DNA of 64,000 nucleotides. It comes from Dactylellina haptotyla (Eukaryota; Ascomycota; Orbiliomycetes; Orbiliales; Orbiliaceae). The stretch lies in NCBI GenBank assembly GCA_031310005.1, contig CM062384.1, forward strand, positions 248,001-312,000, written 5' to 3'. The notes under the pieces were generated by a model. That model saw only the letters and a list, made by a program, of their open reading frames with translations. It was not told the origin of the DNA and did not search any database. This document shows positions 32,002 to 44,607 of the stretch, piece by piece. The first letter of the stretch is position 1. The number at the start of each line of letters is the position of its first letter. A program made the translations under genes and the position numbers.

Positions 32002-35000
32002 TCACTCTTCAATAATCCCCGCTGCGCTCGGGTTCCGCTCCTTGACATTATTCTTGCTTCCTTTTCTCCCGATCCCCAAGGTGCTCAATCGTCGACGAAC
32101 AGTGCTATTAACCCTATCCACGACGTTACCGTCCTTCTTTAGGTCATTTCCAGGGCCACCAGGAACAGAAGCAGTGTTAACCTTTTGGGCTCCTGCGGAG
32201 CTCGTTGTACTCGGTCGACGCCCACTGCTAACAGAGCCAGCTCGTCCCTTTGATCGACTCCTGCTTCTCTCGTGGCGAACATGGAAGGGTACTCTCTCCT
32301 TTTCGTTGCTTCTCTGAACTGCACCAGCAGGGAAAGCGCCGATCGAATCCTTCGATTCATGATGATTCGCCAGGTTATCTTGGGACTTGCCAGAGAAGAT
32401 CAAGCTCAGTCGTTCCCTCTTCGAGTGCTCTCGGGATTCTGGAGCTGAATGTAATGACGGCTCCTTCTGGGTACCCATGGACATCGTTCGGTGCAGGTCG
32501 GGTGCCGAAGGCGCTTGTTGGATCATAGACGATGTGATCGTGAGTGGTGGCGCATCCGAAAGCGGAGAGAACAGTGGGTCGCGATTCGTGTTTGTCAATG
32601 GTGGGGACAGCATTCCCAAGTTCGAGTCGAGTTGCGGAAGAGGTGTGAGAATCTTCAGCTCAGATTCAAAGTTGCGTTCAAAGGCTATACAGTCATACAT
32701 ATTAGCATTTGATATATGGCATATCATTGAAAGCTCTAGCAACTTACCTCGCATCAAAGTCTCATGCGACCCTCCGCTACCAACAACCTTCCCGTGCAGA
32801 CTTAAGCACCTCTTGAGCACACCAACATGATCCAGAACAGCAACTCTCAGCGCTTCAATCTTCTTCGGGTCCTCTTTCCCCTCGATACCCTCAAGAATCT
32901 TCCGCTGCTCGACTTCCAAAACTCTCTTACATCGACCAACGGCCCCTTCCATAGCTTTTGCCAAGATTGCCGTAAACGCCTTCACAACCATCTCCCTTCC
33001 TTGACCACCCCACTCCTCGTTACCGACTCGCCATTCGAGACCCACGACTTCCTTTGTTCGTCTAGCGATATCCTCAGCTGAGATTTGCACGATACCAGCA
33101 TACACCTTGGTAGTGCTAACAACCTCGCTTCTCTTCAAAATAGTCGGGAATTGATCCTCACAGACGTACACGGTCTTCTCCATGCTCGCCTCAACATCGC
33201 CATTCCATCCGTTCACAGCATCCTCCACCGCTCGTTCCTTGACTTCCGCGAACGTATGCGGTCGACTCGTCTGCAAGAAATCCTTGACATGAGACGGAAC
33301 TCTAGTACGAAGATTGATGGGATGGCCGATATCAATGATCGGCGTAACCTCCTTGATACCCAAAAACTGACCCTCAACGCTTGTCGGTGATTCTCCCTCC
33401 GCCAAGAGTAAAGCCGTCGGCCAGGAACCTTTCATCCGCTCTTCGAACTCAACTCTACTCTCAAAGTTGTTGCCTTGAACGACAAAGGTACGCTCCCGAA
33501 GTCCAACAGGGAATCCCATTCCGTTATACCGCACGAGGAAATGACGAACGGAGTATCTATCACCTCTCAGAATATTCTCTTGCAGTCGTGCAATAGCCCT
33601 GTGTGTTTTAGCCAGCTTGCCAAAGTCGAAAATAACATGTTCGTACTGCTTGGCGAGCTCCTGGTAAACATCGATAGCGGAATCCCAGCTCCGTCCTTCT
33701 TCGAAGAAATGAATCATCTTAATAGAGAGATTCTCCTTGCGTTCAAACATCGTTTCTTCACCGAAACGGACTCTATCGTTAATGCTGATCGGTGAGAGTA
33801 GAGTGTCCGTTTCCCAGGTATACAGATCACTGTGGAACTGCAGGCTCAACCCTGCCTCGACCGGATTCCTAGCTTTGACCTGGGTGTCGACGAGCTGGTG
33901 GACGTATTTGACGAATAGTTCTTCTTTCTGCATATCCTTCAGGAATTCCATGAGACGCAAAGTATTAATAATATCCGAAGCTTCCCCGAGAGGCGCCGAA
34001 TGAACAGCGGAGAGTAGGTCAAGGAAGACATTGACGGTCCCAAGAAGCTCTTGGATGGCTTGGAACAAGGGGTCTTCTGGTTCCTTCGCAAGGGGCTCGA
34101 ACAAGAACGACAGATCCGCGAGGAACTGCTTCTGGACCAACATTTCCGTAACTCGTTTCGTCTTGAATAGTCGGTCGAGTGCCTATTATCTTGTCAGCGC
34201 CTGCAATTAACCAAAAACCGGGGGGACAGAATCCACTTACATCGATAATCTCTGCCTGGACTGCCACCAAATTCTGGCTGAGCGTCCACTCGCTAATGAC
34301 CATACTCTGCATGACCTCCACAGCCATCTTCCTCAATCCTTCATGGGCCCCCAAACAGAGTTCCACAATCGGCCCAACCAGTCCAGGTACATACTGCACC
34401 TGATACCCGCCGACCCTCTCGAGCCCAAACTTCGCCCTTTCATCCGGGGTAGTCTCCCACCCGATCGCTTCCCAAGTTCTCCTCAGCAACTCGGCACCAT
34501 GCTCCCTCACATCGCCAGCAACTTTCCAAACAGTTCGTCGCTTCTGCTCCGGGAAAGTCTCCAGCGTCAACGCATCCGAGCTAACAAGCTTCAGCAACGT
34601 CTCGAAGAAACTCAACCAAAGCTCCATATTGAACTTCTCCGCATCATCCGGTTCCGGCAGGAAACTCTCGATCAGCACATTCGAAATCGCCTTCAGATGC
34701 AACACCGTCCATCGGTGATGATACACGTGCACGCTCAGCCAGCTCTTCGGGAATGCCTCCCCGCTCAATATACTGTTATGCACAGCCAGCGTATTCCCTA
34801 AACTCACCGCCATCTCCTCCTCAGCCAGATCAAGCAATCCACTAGGTCGCATCGTCACAGCGGCAAGAACAGCACTGAGCTCCAAAAGCGCCTCATCAAA
34901 CATCGGTCTTCCGGGAATACCCCTGCTAGGGAACGGGTAGCTCTTCGGGAACAACAAGCTGAAGGTTTCTCGTTCTCGTAGGCCACAGCTTCGGATCGCG

Positions 35001-38000
35001 AGGTACGACTCTATCAGCTTAGGGACGTAGTCTGCAATCTCCTCGCTGAGGTCGTCAATTTGGGTGCTCAACACCGAGCAGCAAAGCCGTACTTGATCCC
35101 TATACTGTCCGCTAACGTCATCCGTGATTCCCCAACAGGGGTCTAGCCATCTGACGGTGTTGACAGCAATAGCCCTTCGCGCCTCCGGATGCGAAAACTG
35201 CAGGAGCTTGCTAAAATTGATTATCAGTACCAACTTATACAGCACCAGTTTACCCTTCACTCCGCCGCAACTATCCACAAAGTCGATCGCAATGTGCAAA
35301 ATCTCGCTCGGGCTGAGCATCTCCGTCAATTCGGGCAACCAGGTGTGGAAATGCTGCACGGCAAGCGTCTGACTACCGATCACTATCGGCGCCGGATTTT
35401 CCATCAGGGCCTCCAACATCTTGAAAATACCCTTGATATCCTTCCCGAACAAGCCCGAATTCGTGATACCGATCGCAGCCTCCTTCGCCTGTTGCTGCGT
35501 TCTCGCGATGCTGATGAATCGGAAAACATGTCGTGCGACTTTAAACGTCGCTCGCAGCCGCTTACTCGCCTCCGCATCCGTCGGGTTCGAGAGCAACCGA
35601 GAGAAACCTCTGATCAAGCACAGCGTTGCGAAAGGGTATCCGAAATGTTTCGAAGCGTAGTCGTCCACTATCGGTTCGAGGTTAAACCGTCTGTCGTAAA
35701 CTATATTGAGGACGGTAACCAACGCGGCAAACACCAGATCCTCAAAATCGTCCCGTCCCGCCCGTTCAACCAGAAGTCCGAAAAGCGCATCGAAGACTCG
35801 GTTTAGCAACTTCACGATTTCGATTTCCGGAATGTAGACAAACTTTCTGAGGACGGCTATTAGCTCGTCTTCAGACTTGCTGGTTTTCCAGTGGAGCAAG
35901 CTAAGAAGCGTTTCGTCTTGTGAAAATTTGGTGCTGCAGAGGTAAGAACTGAGCCGTAGCATTGAGAAATTCGAGGCGTGGGTAACGTTATCCCAGCGAT
36001 AGGAAAGATATCCTCCGTACTCGCTTCCAGGCGGCGACAGTGGCTGTGAGGTGAGTTCATCGTATTTGTAAAATATAGGAGAGTGGTCGCCATCGGTCAT
36101 GAAGGTCTCGTTGTTCCATAGCGGCATCCAACAAAGCGCAAAGGGTAGTCCTCCAGACTCAGCCGGCGATGCGGACAGCCTGATGAAAATGTGTGATTCC
36201 TTGACCAAACTATCCGGGATGACCAATTTAACAGTTTCATTCCACGCCTCATGGGCGTGTGCTAGACATGAAACCCAGGTGGTGACGCATGGTTTGTTCG
36301 ATCCCATAGAGACACAGTCGCTGACCACAGCTCCATCTTGCGTTCGGACTTCCAGTGCAATTTGTAGAGTTTTGATATTCGGGAAGGGGAAGGAGCCCGT
36401 TTTCGGATGGACAAGAACTCCATGGCGGGGTATTATAGGAGCTTTGAGAGTGATGTAGATGTCGGAACGAGCTTTGGTTGGTGCGCCAGAGAAACCGATT
36501 TTGGATGTGATTGGGATGTCTTGGAGTATCGTGGGGAGAGATTTAACGAGGGCTTCGGCGTCCGGGGAGATAAACGATCGCAGGTTAACGACTATTCGGT
36601 CGGCTTTTGGCGATGTTTCACTACAAAGTATGTCAGATATAAGTGCGACATAACGTAAACCGCCAGATACTCACAATCGATCCGTTCTACTTTCTATTAT
36701 GTCTCTCACCAGCCCATCCCAATCCAGCATCTTTTGATTGCTAGCTTGGAACCCTTTTATCGTTCCGAATTGGTGGTGGTCATGCAACTCCTTCGAACTT
36801 GGAACAAATATCCTCATAACATGCTCCGTCGCTACATCTGGCGCCAGCAGAAATCGCGTAACGTCAAGAACCCCAACACCCAAGCTAATATTCATAACGT
36901 GCTTCTTCCCGCCGTGTTCGAGTATTAGCGGAGCACTCTTATTCTCCTGCGATGTTCCAAGTTGCGGCGACCCGTTCGCAGATCTCGGATTAGGAGAGCC
37001 GCCCTTTTGATTTGCAAACATGGTGCTGAAGCGGGTTGACGATTTTTCTTGGGTCGCGCTGCTGGGGGTCTTCATCGAATTGTAGCCGTTCTTCATTGTT
37101 CCGTAGTTACCGTCCCTTGATACCGCTGGTGAAGAGACGTAGATTGTTGAAGACGAGTAGACGCGCGCTACGAGGTAGACTTCATCGGCGATATCCTTCG
37201 CAGACATATCAGTGTAGAGTGTCTGCATTTTATGAAGCTGGTTGGGGTCCACGGGTACGCCCTGTTGGGTGAGTTCGACGACGTAATTCTCACTGATCCT
37301 CTGGGTACGGGTCGCAAGATAGAAGACAATAACAATGGGGTCGGAAGATACGCCGGCGAATGCCTTCATATCGAAATAAAGGTGGTGTATGGTCACGCCT
37401 TCGGTTTTTTCAACCGGCGGTGCATCCAGAAGGGCCATTTGAGCTTGTAGGGCTGTGACGGAGATGGCAGAATCTAACCCGGTGAGAATGCCACCAGACG
37501 CAGGATCGCGAACTATGATTTCACGGTTCAGCATCTTATTTCCCTTGACCATATCCCAGACGGTCTTCTCGCGGGTGACAGCAAGTTCGGTAGATGTCAA
37601 TACTCGATGGGTGAGCTGCCGGCGCACTATGTCGAGCTGGCCGATGAGTGCGGAGAGATTGTTGACGGTGGTGTAATCGCGCGATAGCAGTAGCTCGTGG
37701 AAGCTCGAAGAATGCCATTCTCGAAGACAGGATGCGATCTCGTCCACCAGCGGCTCGCCGGCCATCGTCGCGGTTTCGTCTCCGATCTTGAGCATTGGGA
37801 CGGGAGCGGGGAGCTTGCTCCGCCGGTTGGCAGCAGCTTTGGATTTCGCGATGATCCTGTTGGAAGCTTTGCGGGTCGACCGCCGAGGTTTTACACCGTT
37901 GACCTTGCCAGCAGATCGTTGATGTGTGGGCGGGTGGAGTCCGACGTTTCGAACGGAAAAGGAGGCCTCCGTTTCGGTGTCCCCGTCGACGTCGTCGTTA

Positions 38001-38530
38001 AACTGTCGCATGTCCGCCTCCGACGCTCCCCCATCCATGTGGGAGGAGAACTCGCTGACGGATTTTGTGTCGTCCGTGGGCCCAATCTGCGCGTTAACCC
38101 GTATGCCATTCTTTCCGCCTTCGAGGTGTATAGCGATCTCCTCAGCGGAGTCCTCCCCATCCTCTTCAGCGGTATCGGTGGTGGTTTCATCGAGCAGCTC
38201 CAGGTCCTCTTCCTCATCAAAGTCCTCCTCGCTAGAATCCATGGCCTGAGGGATCGCCTCGCCAACAAACTCCAGAATCTTCACGCATGAGCTCGGAAAG
38301 ACGCCTGCGAACACCCTCGCCTCGAGGGTTTGGCCTTTGCGACTTGTGAGGCCGGAGAGCAGACTGGGGGCGGCGACCAGGTAGCCGCGAAACCACTCGC
38401 CATTGTTGCAGGACTCAAAAATGTAGACTTCGTCGCCGACTTGGAGGTAGAGGTCGTGGGATTTGTCAATGGCTTCGTAGGGATGTGTGACCTGGGCGAA
38501 AGCTATCTTCGGGAGTGGTGTCCAGGGCAT
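32002..38530 (-). CDS. DOCK-family guanine nucleotide exchange factor (four exons, 2117 aa)
   Basis: Activator of Rho/Rac-type GTPases in actin and polarity signalling; probable orthologue of yeast Dck1. Exons 38530-36675, 36620-34241, 34182-32748 and 32684-32002, in frame. The N-terminal SH3 domain is at about residues 8-85 (FAQVTHPYEAIDKSHDLYL, GDEVYIFE, GEWFRGYL), which in the family folds onto an ELMO partner. A disordered acidic and basic segment follows, then the conserved DOCK N-terminal helical region. DHR-1 (C2, phosphoinositide-binding) begins near 620, with the typical SDIYITLKAP. DHR-2, the catalytic exchange module, lies roughly at 1480-1950 (LQFHSDLYTWETDTLL, TKVYAGIVQISAEDIARRT). 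The tail is Ser/Arg-rich and disordered. Length agrees with fungal DOCK proteins. The third intron (63 nt) has no in-frame stop. Confidence 0.9.
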
Positions 38531-41501
38531 GGCGATTGGTCGGTGAGGTCGTCGCCTCGATAAGCTAGCTAACGATGTCTCTCCCGTGGTGTGTGATGTA
38601 TCTGCGTGTGTGTGATATGCGCCGGAGGAAAGTATATTAAAAGGGAATTAAACAATACGAGAGAAAAGGAAATATCGCGAGAGAAAAGAAAAGGGACGAG
38701 GATAATATACTACAGCGAATCCAAGCAGAGGACGGGCATGCCTTCGGAAGGGGGAATAGTGGTTGTAGATGGAATTGGATGGGACGATGGGACGATGGTA
38801 TTAGGAGGTATCAGGAGAAAAGCACCAGGAAAAGTGGGTCGTGAAAAAAGGTCGAAAGTCGTCAAACGGAAGAATCGTCGACACGCCAGAAGAGACTCCG
38901 ATGCAGGCGGACGGAGGTGCCAATTGCAGAGGCGTGGTTGCAGAAGATGCGAATAAGGGATCGAGATGTGGGATACGGGGTAGGAGGAGGAGACTGCGGA
39001 TGTCCCTATCGTGTTAGCTCGACGTCCGGACTTCGAATTCATTCAAAAATGGCCAAAGGCTCAGAGGTACAAGTGCAGAAGAGACACAGGCAGGCAGGCA
39101 GGTACAAGTCGACACGGTACCTTCAGCTCGACGCTTCTTGTACCGCTCAGACACGAAAAGCAAAGAAGGAGAGCCCAAGCCGATGGAGAGAAAGAGCAAA
39201 CGCTGCAGTGGGGCGCCGGCCAGATTCGCTTCTGCTCCTGCTGCTGTTCTCCTGAGTCTCCCGCCAGTTCAGGAGTCCGGTAAGGGAGAAGGGCGGGAGG
39301 GCCTACGGATTAGGTACCACCGACCCGAATGCTCTGGCCCGAGATCGTGGAGAGAGCGGCGGCGGCGGTGGTGGTCGAGCAGAGTGTTTGTCGCGCGCCC
39401 CAGGAAACTGTCCCTAAAACGCCGGCCGGTCTAGCGAGCGCGAGCGGGGGACACTACGAGGAATACACGGTCGTATGCCTGTTGTAAGATCGATAGAAGT
39501 GATCAATAGAAGTGATCTGTAGAAGTGGTCGATAGAAGGGTCCAATTGAGGGATCCAATTGAGGATCACGAGCCGTGGCGGACGAGAAGGTTAAGGTTCA
39601 CCTCGTTCTGATAGTTTACAATTATCGACCCGCACATAGGAGTCCCCTCGAAGAACGAAGCACGGTCGTCTGAGTCCGGCCGGGGCTGTCTGACAAGCGA
39701 TTTGGCCGTTAGCGAGATAACCTCCTTCTCGCTCGTTCCGTCCCTCTCTTTCAGAACACTCTCTCACGTACGTATCAGGTCTTCAAACATATCAATTAAA
39801 CAGGACAAAACTCTCAGCTAGCTATCCGCGTAGGATGGTGCACCGCCGCCGTGTATCACCCCGTCTCACTTCTCTTCGCTGCTCCCTCGACGGAAAGGAA
39901 ATTAATCGGAACGCTACTGAGCGTCTGAACCTTGCAAGCTCGAGCCCATTGTTTGGATAGCATGCAATCTGAAAATAAAATATATATGGACTACGCCCGT
40001 CCCGTGCAAGATCTCCTCCTATGGTCCTGACGACGGTGTCTACCAGGTCAGCGGATCCGAAAGTGCAGTCGCAGACGAGTCGGCCGCTCCTGTCTTCGTT
40101 CGTTCGGTTCGACCTCGTCTCCCTCCCTTTTTGGCTGATATCAATCAACCTTCCACCCCCCCATGTATACCACTCTTCTACTCCCTACTTCCCATTTCTG
40201 CTCCCCGTATTTAATCCGAGCAAAGTAAGTAAGTCACGGGCAAAAAATAACCCGCCTGAAATATGCAAATATGCAAAAATACGCAATCGACTATTGATCT
40301 ACGCCCGCGGAATGCTTCGTCTCTCTTCCAATGGATTCGGTTCCTCTCTAACTTATCCGCCAGAATGGTCGACCCTTTCCTTATCTTTTTAAGATTAGGA
40401 AAGGTTTCCACGAAGGAGAGAAAGGGCCGAACCAAGAACGAAAAAAAAGCCCCGGTCCCTTGGCTTAGCGAGGGGCGTTGATATATTACCTGAATGGAAA
40501 AAAGGAAGTTCAGGGGTAAATCCTCGAAAAGAAAAAACCCCATCTCCAACCAACATGTTAACCACGCATACAAAACCGCTCTCGCGCATTGACACCGTTT
40601 GCGAGAACGTGGCCTGCATGTGAGTGAGAGAGACGGGGTGCATATTCATCTCTGCATTTTACATGTACATGTACTCCGTATGTATCTCGAATATTCGAGC
40701 CCACTCTACCCTCTCCATCTTAATATTCGTTCAACGGCGAATGGCGTGATATTACCCGGAGAAATTATCTCTCGACGTGCCTACTCGAGATATACGAACC
40801 CCAAGGTCAAAGCATACGAACTGCATTCGTCCGCGGGGCGCGTCCAAGTGTATGCGCCATAAAAAAAATTCCAAAAAAAAAGATCCTAAGACCAAACCCA
40901 GCTCTTCACCCCGTTAATTCTAGCCCATTCGATATTTGCTCGAAAAAACTCGAAAAAGGAGAACAACCTGAAAATGGACTTTGCAAACAAGGCAAGACCC
41001 GGGCTGAACATGATCAATTGAAACATATCTTTCCGACATCTACCTTTATCTTTCTTCTTCTATAACTCAACCGCCGCTGACTAGCGGGCCTTTTAAACTC
41101 TCCCCTTCGTGATATTTGCCCCTCCGCCCTGTGCATCGTGCAGGGTATACCGATGTTAAAGCATGTTTTTACAGGGGACCCACCTCGCAACACGTCAACA
41201 CACCGCCCCTCGCACGCTTGCTGCTGTCATCCCGACGCCACCGCAGTCGCACGAATATCCTGATATAAATTTACTGAAACCGGACCGTATGTGTATGAAA
41301 AGTTTATTCATATCCTTGTGCTAATTCTACAAACACCACATCCTTAAAATACGGAAAGTACAAGTTGAAGAAAAGAGGGAAATTTCAAGCCACGTGCTCT
41401 TCAGCTTCAAGCTCAATATTTATTTCGCTTCCTCCGCAGTGACAAAAATCTTATCCAGAAAACAAAAATGCTCTTCGAGGAATTACCCGTCGAGACAGCG
41501 C
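38531..41501. other. 3-kb gene-free region upstream of the DOCK gene
   Basis: No supportable coding region. All frames here lack motifs, although parts are GC-rich. It holds the DOCK promoter and the 3' end of the repeat-protein gene. A short imperfect tandem array lies at 39488-39565, and a TACATGTACATGTACTCCGTA run near 40658-40681. Confidence 0.55.
39488..39565. repeat. Imperfect 13-bp tandem array
   Basis: Four 13-bp units of the form GATC[GA]ATAGAAGT (the third has TG, the fourth begins GGTC) followed by two units of G[A]TCCAATTGAGG. The second type shares the GATC/GTCC start and may be a diverged form of the first. About 950 bp before the DOCK start codon. Confidence 0.65.
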
Positions 41502-42338
41502 TTACATTCTGAATCGTCCCTTGTAGGAGTTCTCTTCTTCAGCAGGATCGGTTGGCTCGGTGACCTTGCCAGTTGGGGTCCTGGTGATTCTAACGGTATC
41601 CGTTTCATCTCCGGGGACAGTAGTGGTACCGGGCTCGTCTCCCGTAACAGTAGTAGTAATAGTAACCTTTCCGTCACCTGGAACGACCTCGGTGACGATA
41701 ACAGTGTTAGTCTCCGGTCCGGGGACAGTAGTGGTTCCGGGAACGTCGCCGGTAGTAGTGATGGTGGTGAACGGCTTCTCCGGGTCCTCGTCGCTTCCGG
41801 TCGGTTTGCAGTTAGTGACGGTGACGGTGGCGCCCTGGCCTCTGACGGTGGCTGTGACGGTTCTGGTGGTGGTTCTAGTGGTGGTTCTGGGTGGAGGAGC
41901 TGGGCGGGTGACGGTGACCCTGACAGTGGCAGGCGGCTTGTTGCATTTGCCTATAAATTGCCATTTTGTCAGTCTTTGCTCGGTTTAATTTTACCAACAG
42001 CTGATATAAGAATGGTGTCATACTCCTCCAGTGGTTCTCAACCAAAACGAGTTGATTCTGGCAAGTCCTCAACTTGGCTATATGGTGCGTCAGTACATAG
42101 ATTCTCCAAGGAACAAGGTTACAAGCACGATCTTACTTGACCAGTGATTCGTAACATCCTGAACATTTTTATTGCAGGCATGGAGCTTTGCAGCCCAATG
42201 GTTGGCAGTATCAGTGACGCTCTTCTGACAGTTAGTCAGCTTCGCTTGCCAATGGGCGTTACACTCGTTTGTACAGCCGGTGGCGGAAACAGCAGTGGCG
42301 CCGATAAAGAAGGCCGTCATAAGAGTAGAGATCTTCAT
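41502..42338 (-). CDS. Small secreted protein with 18-residue HW..KL..C repeats (three exons, 234 aa)
   Basis: I do not recognise the family. Exons 42338-42137, 42077-42024 and 41950-41502, both introns phase 1 with CTGAC branch sites. Residues 1-19 are a signal peptide. Then come three 18-residue repeats: HWQAKLTNCQKSVTDTAN, HWAAKLHACNKNVQDVTN and HWSTKLRTCQNQLVLVEN, and a partial fourth (HWRSKCNK). Each has HW, a KL and one Cys, with a helical pattern. Exon 2 is exactly 54 nt, one repeat. The C-terminal 150 residues are Thr/Pro/Val-rich (TTTRTTTRTVTATV, GTTTVPG twice) without a clear GPI tail, ending KGRFRM. An ATAAATAG TATA-like element lies about 185 bp upstream. A long plus-strand frame across the locus is its antisense shadow. 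Confidence 0.75.
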
Positions 42339-43740
42339 ATTTTAAAAGGTTCTGGAAAGAATGGACTTAAAAACCTAAAGAATCGGTTGATATAGTTGGA
42401 TGGATAGAACAATGAGAGTGAATGAAGATTCAATTGTAAAATGAATGATTGTAGCCCCAGAGAATGAACTGTGCGGATGCTGATGATGAAAAAAGAGAGT
42501 CAATGAAGAGAATCGATGCTCTATTTATCCTCTTTCCCTACCCTCATCTACGATTATAGTTTCCTCAATAATAAATTGCCTTCATGTTAGACTATTCACG
42601 CGTCGCAGCTAGCTAGATTTTGTGATGTTGTCATGGGTGGCCAAGGCCCAGTATCGACTAAACCGATCATTACGTCGAAATATGCAAGAACGCGCGCCGA
42701 AAACTCGTCGACCGATCACGCCGCTCCCTGTTGCGGTAATCTCAAGCCAGTTGAAGATACCAAACGCGATGGATGAAATCCGAACAGTCGCCAATTTGCT
42801 TGGGTATAATCTTGGAGATCATTCATAGCCCTAATATTTCGTCAAACCCCGAACCCCTCCAATATTCATGCAGTAATGTCGGTGCACAAGGAATCGCCAT
42901 GGCCCGCCCAGATAAACATGTATGCACACGATACAGCCACCCCGACGTCGTTCGGCTCAAATATACCGTTACCGACGTTAGATCATCTCCATAATCTAGA
43001 ATCAAAAACCAAACCTTTTCCTCTGAAACAGAATAGAGAAATCCGCTCAGTGTGGTAACATAGCCAACGTTACATGAATCAAAATATGAAGACCTCGGCA
43101 GCCGCTAACTACGGTCTTCGGATATCTCGTTTAATAGAAGCCATAAGCGAAGAGCTTCACATCAACACCAGCCAAGAGCCGCTTGGCCCGCCACCACGAG
43201 TGTTCCAAGAAACAAAATTCACCAACATGTTTCCCAAAACCCGAGTTCCCATACCTTTTACAGGTCATTCACTCCCGCGCCCAGGTATGCCAATAACTAC
43301 TTATAAATAGCGTTTTTCTTGGATTCATCCCATCTCGGGCGAGCTCGAGCGAATTTCGTCTCGATGCCGAACGCGAACAATCATTTTGCGCTTTAATGCA
43401 CAGAGCCTAAATTTGTGTTCTCGCCAATAAAAAGCCCAGCAACACGCCAACGACCAACACAGGAAACCGATGCGACGGAAGAAGAAAACTCGAGAAAATT
43501 TCGTATATATTCCGACCAGCTTTAACCAGGAGCGGCGCATTGATGCTCGATCCGGTGATTCATGTGTATTACAATTTTATTACACGACGGTACAAGCCCG
43601 GAACGTTCTCCGGTTTCAAGACTTTCGGTCTCTTTGGCTCATCCGGTCCAGCATGCTTGCACAGCCCTGTATCAGTGCAATTATATTGCATAGAATATCC
43701 ACAAAGAACCTTGCAATATCATGCTGATTTCGATACTTAA
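42339..43740. other. Intergenic, no gene seen
   Basis: 1.4 kb. Several frames of 60-85 codons (42609-43727, both strands) overlap each other and show no conserved motif. Confidence 0.45.
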
Positions 43741-43764
43741 AGCTGAAGAAATTACACTAGTAAT

Positions 43765-44430
43765 GCGAGAAACCTATTAGATGCCATTTCTATAGGAGGA
43801 ATTTATATACAGATTCTAATTATTTGATGTTTCCAGAGACTGCCCCTATAGCTCCCAAGTATAGATCTAGGCTAGCTCAAGCTTTTGGTGGAATACCACA
43901 TCATAATACTACGTTGCAAGGTACTCCTTGTGCTGGATTTATTATAAGTCACTGGAACCCCTAACATTTTAAAGTAAATATATAAAGAAATAGCGAAGCT
44001 GACGGAGGTATATGGCTAATTAAGGGATTTTCTAAAAATTGGTACATAATTACGGAAGTTGGATATCCCTGAATATTGTTGGAAAGATGGAGAAAAGAGA
44101 ATTCTGGAGATTCTGAAGATATTTGAAATAAAAGATATATACCTAAGTTAACGCAGGCGGAATGAAGATGCTAAAGATTTGAAATTCTTTACTCAAAACA
44201 AAAGTTAAAAATGTTGGCCGGCTGGCAAGAAGGTAACTTACTAAAATTATTGGAGAAACAGAAGCTAGATTAATTAAAATTATTGATGTCAACCAAGAAG
44301 TGCCGAAACCGTTGAAGCCGTTAGTATTGGGATAGTGAGGTAACCAGATGTTTCTAAAAAGCATTACTATTACATGTACATCCTTTGTTGAAGTCAAAAG
44401 TTTTGGAAGTACATTTGAGGTCACATGTTA
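43765..44430 (+). pseudogene. Possible decayed coding relic
   Basis: In one plus frame the AT-rich sequence reads as protein-like text with scattered stops: YLMFPETAPIAPKYRSRLAQ, then FGGIPHHNTTLQGTPCAGF, then after stops GGIWLIKGFSKNWYIITEVG and further Lys/Leu-rich segments to about 44400. The first open stretch is about 65 codons with no Met/splice logic. The family is not recognised. It may be a RIP-decayed gene or mobile-element fragment, or chance. Confidence 0.25.
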
Positions 44431-44607
44431 TCGATAATGATAATGGGTTAGTTTCATACTGTTGTACTTATAAACCGTTGTACACTAACTCTATAGTAAC
44501 CTGATGATAAAAGTATATTTCTTTATCTAATATATCCTTTTTTCGATAACATAACTTCTTGGTAACATAATGTTTAATACGATTCGATGGTTAAATCAAA
44601 ATCTTTA

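Noticed and set aside
34343-38290. Several plus-strand frames of 100-200 codons
   Set aside because: All lie antisense within the DOCK gene, whose minus-strand exons carry SH3, DHR-1 and DHR-2 motifs.
41394-42140. 248-codon plus-strand frame
   Set aside because: Antisense to the HW-repeat secreted protein; the Gly/Ser-rich text is the complement of Thr/Pro codons.
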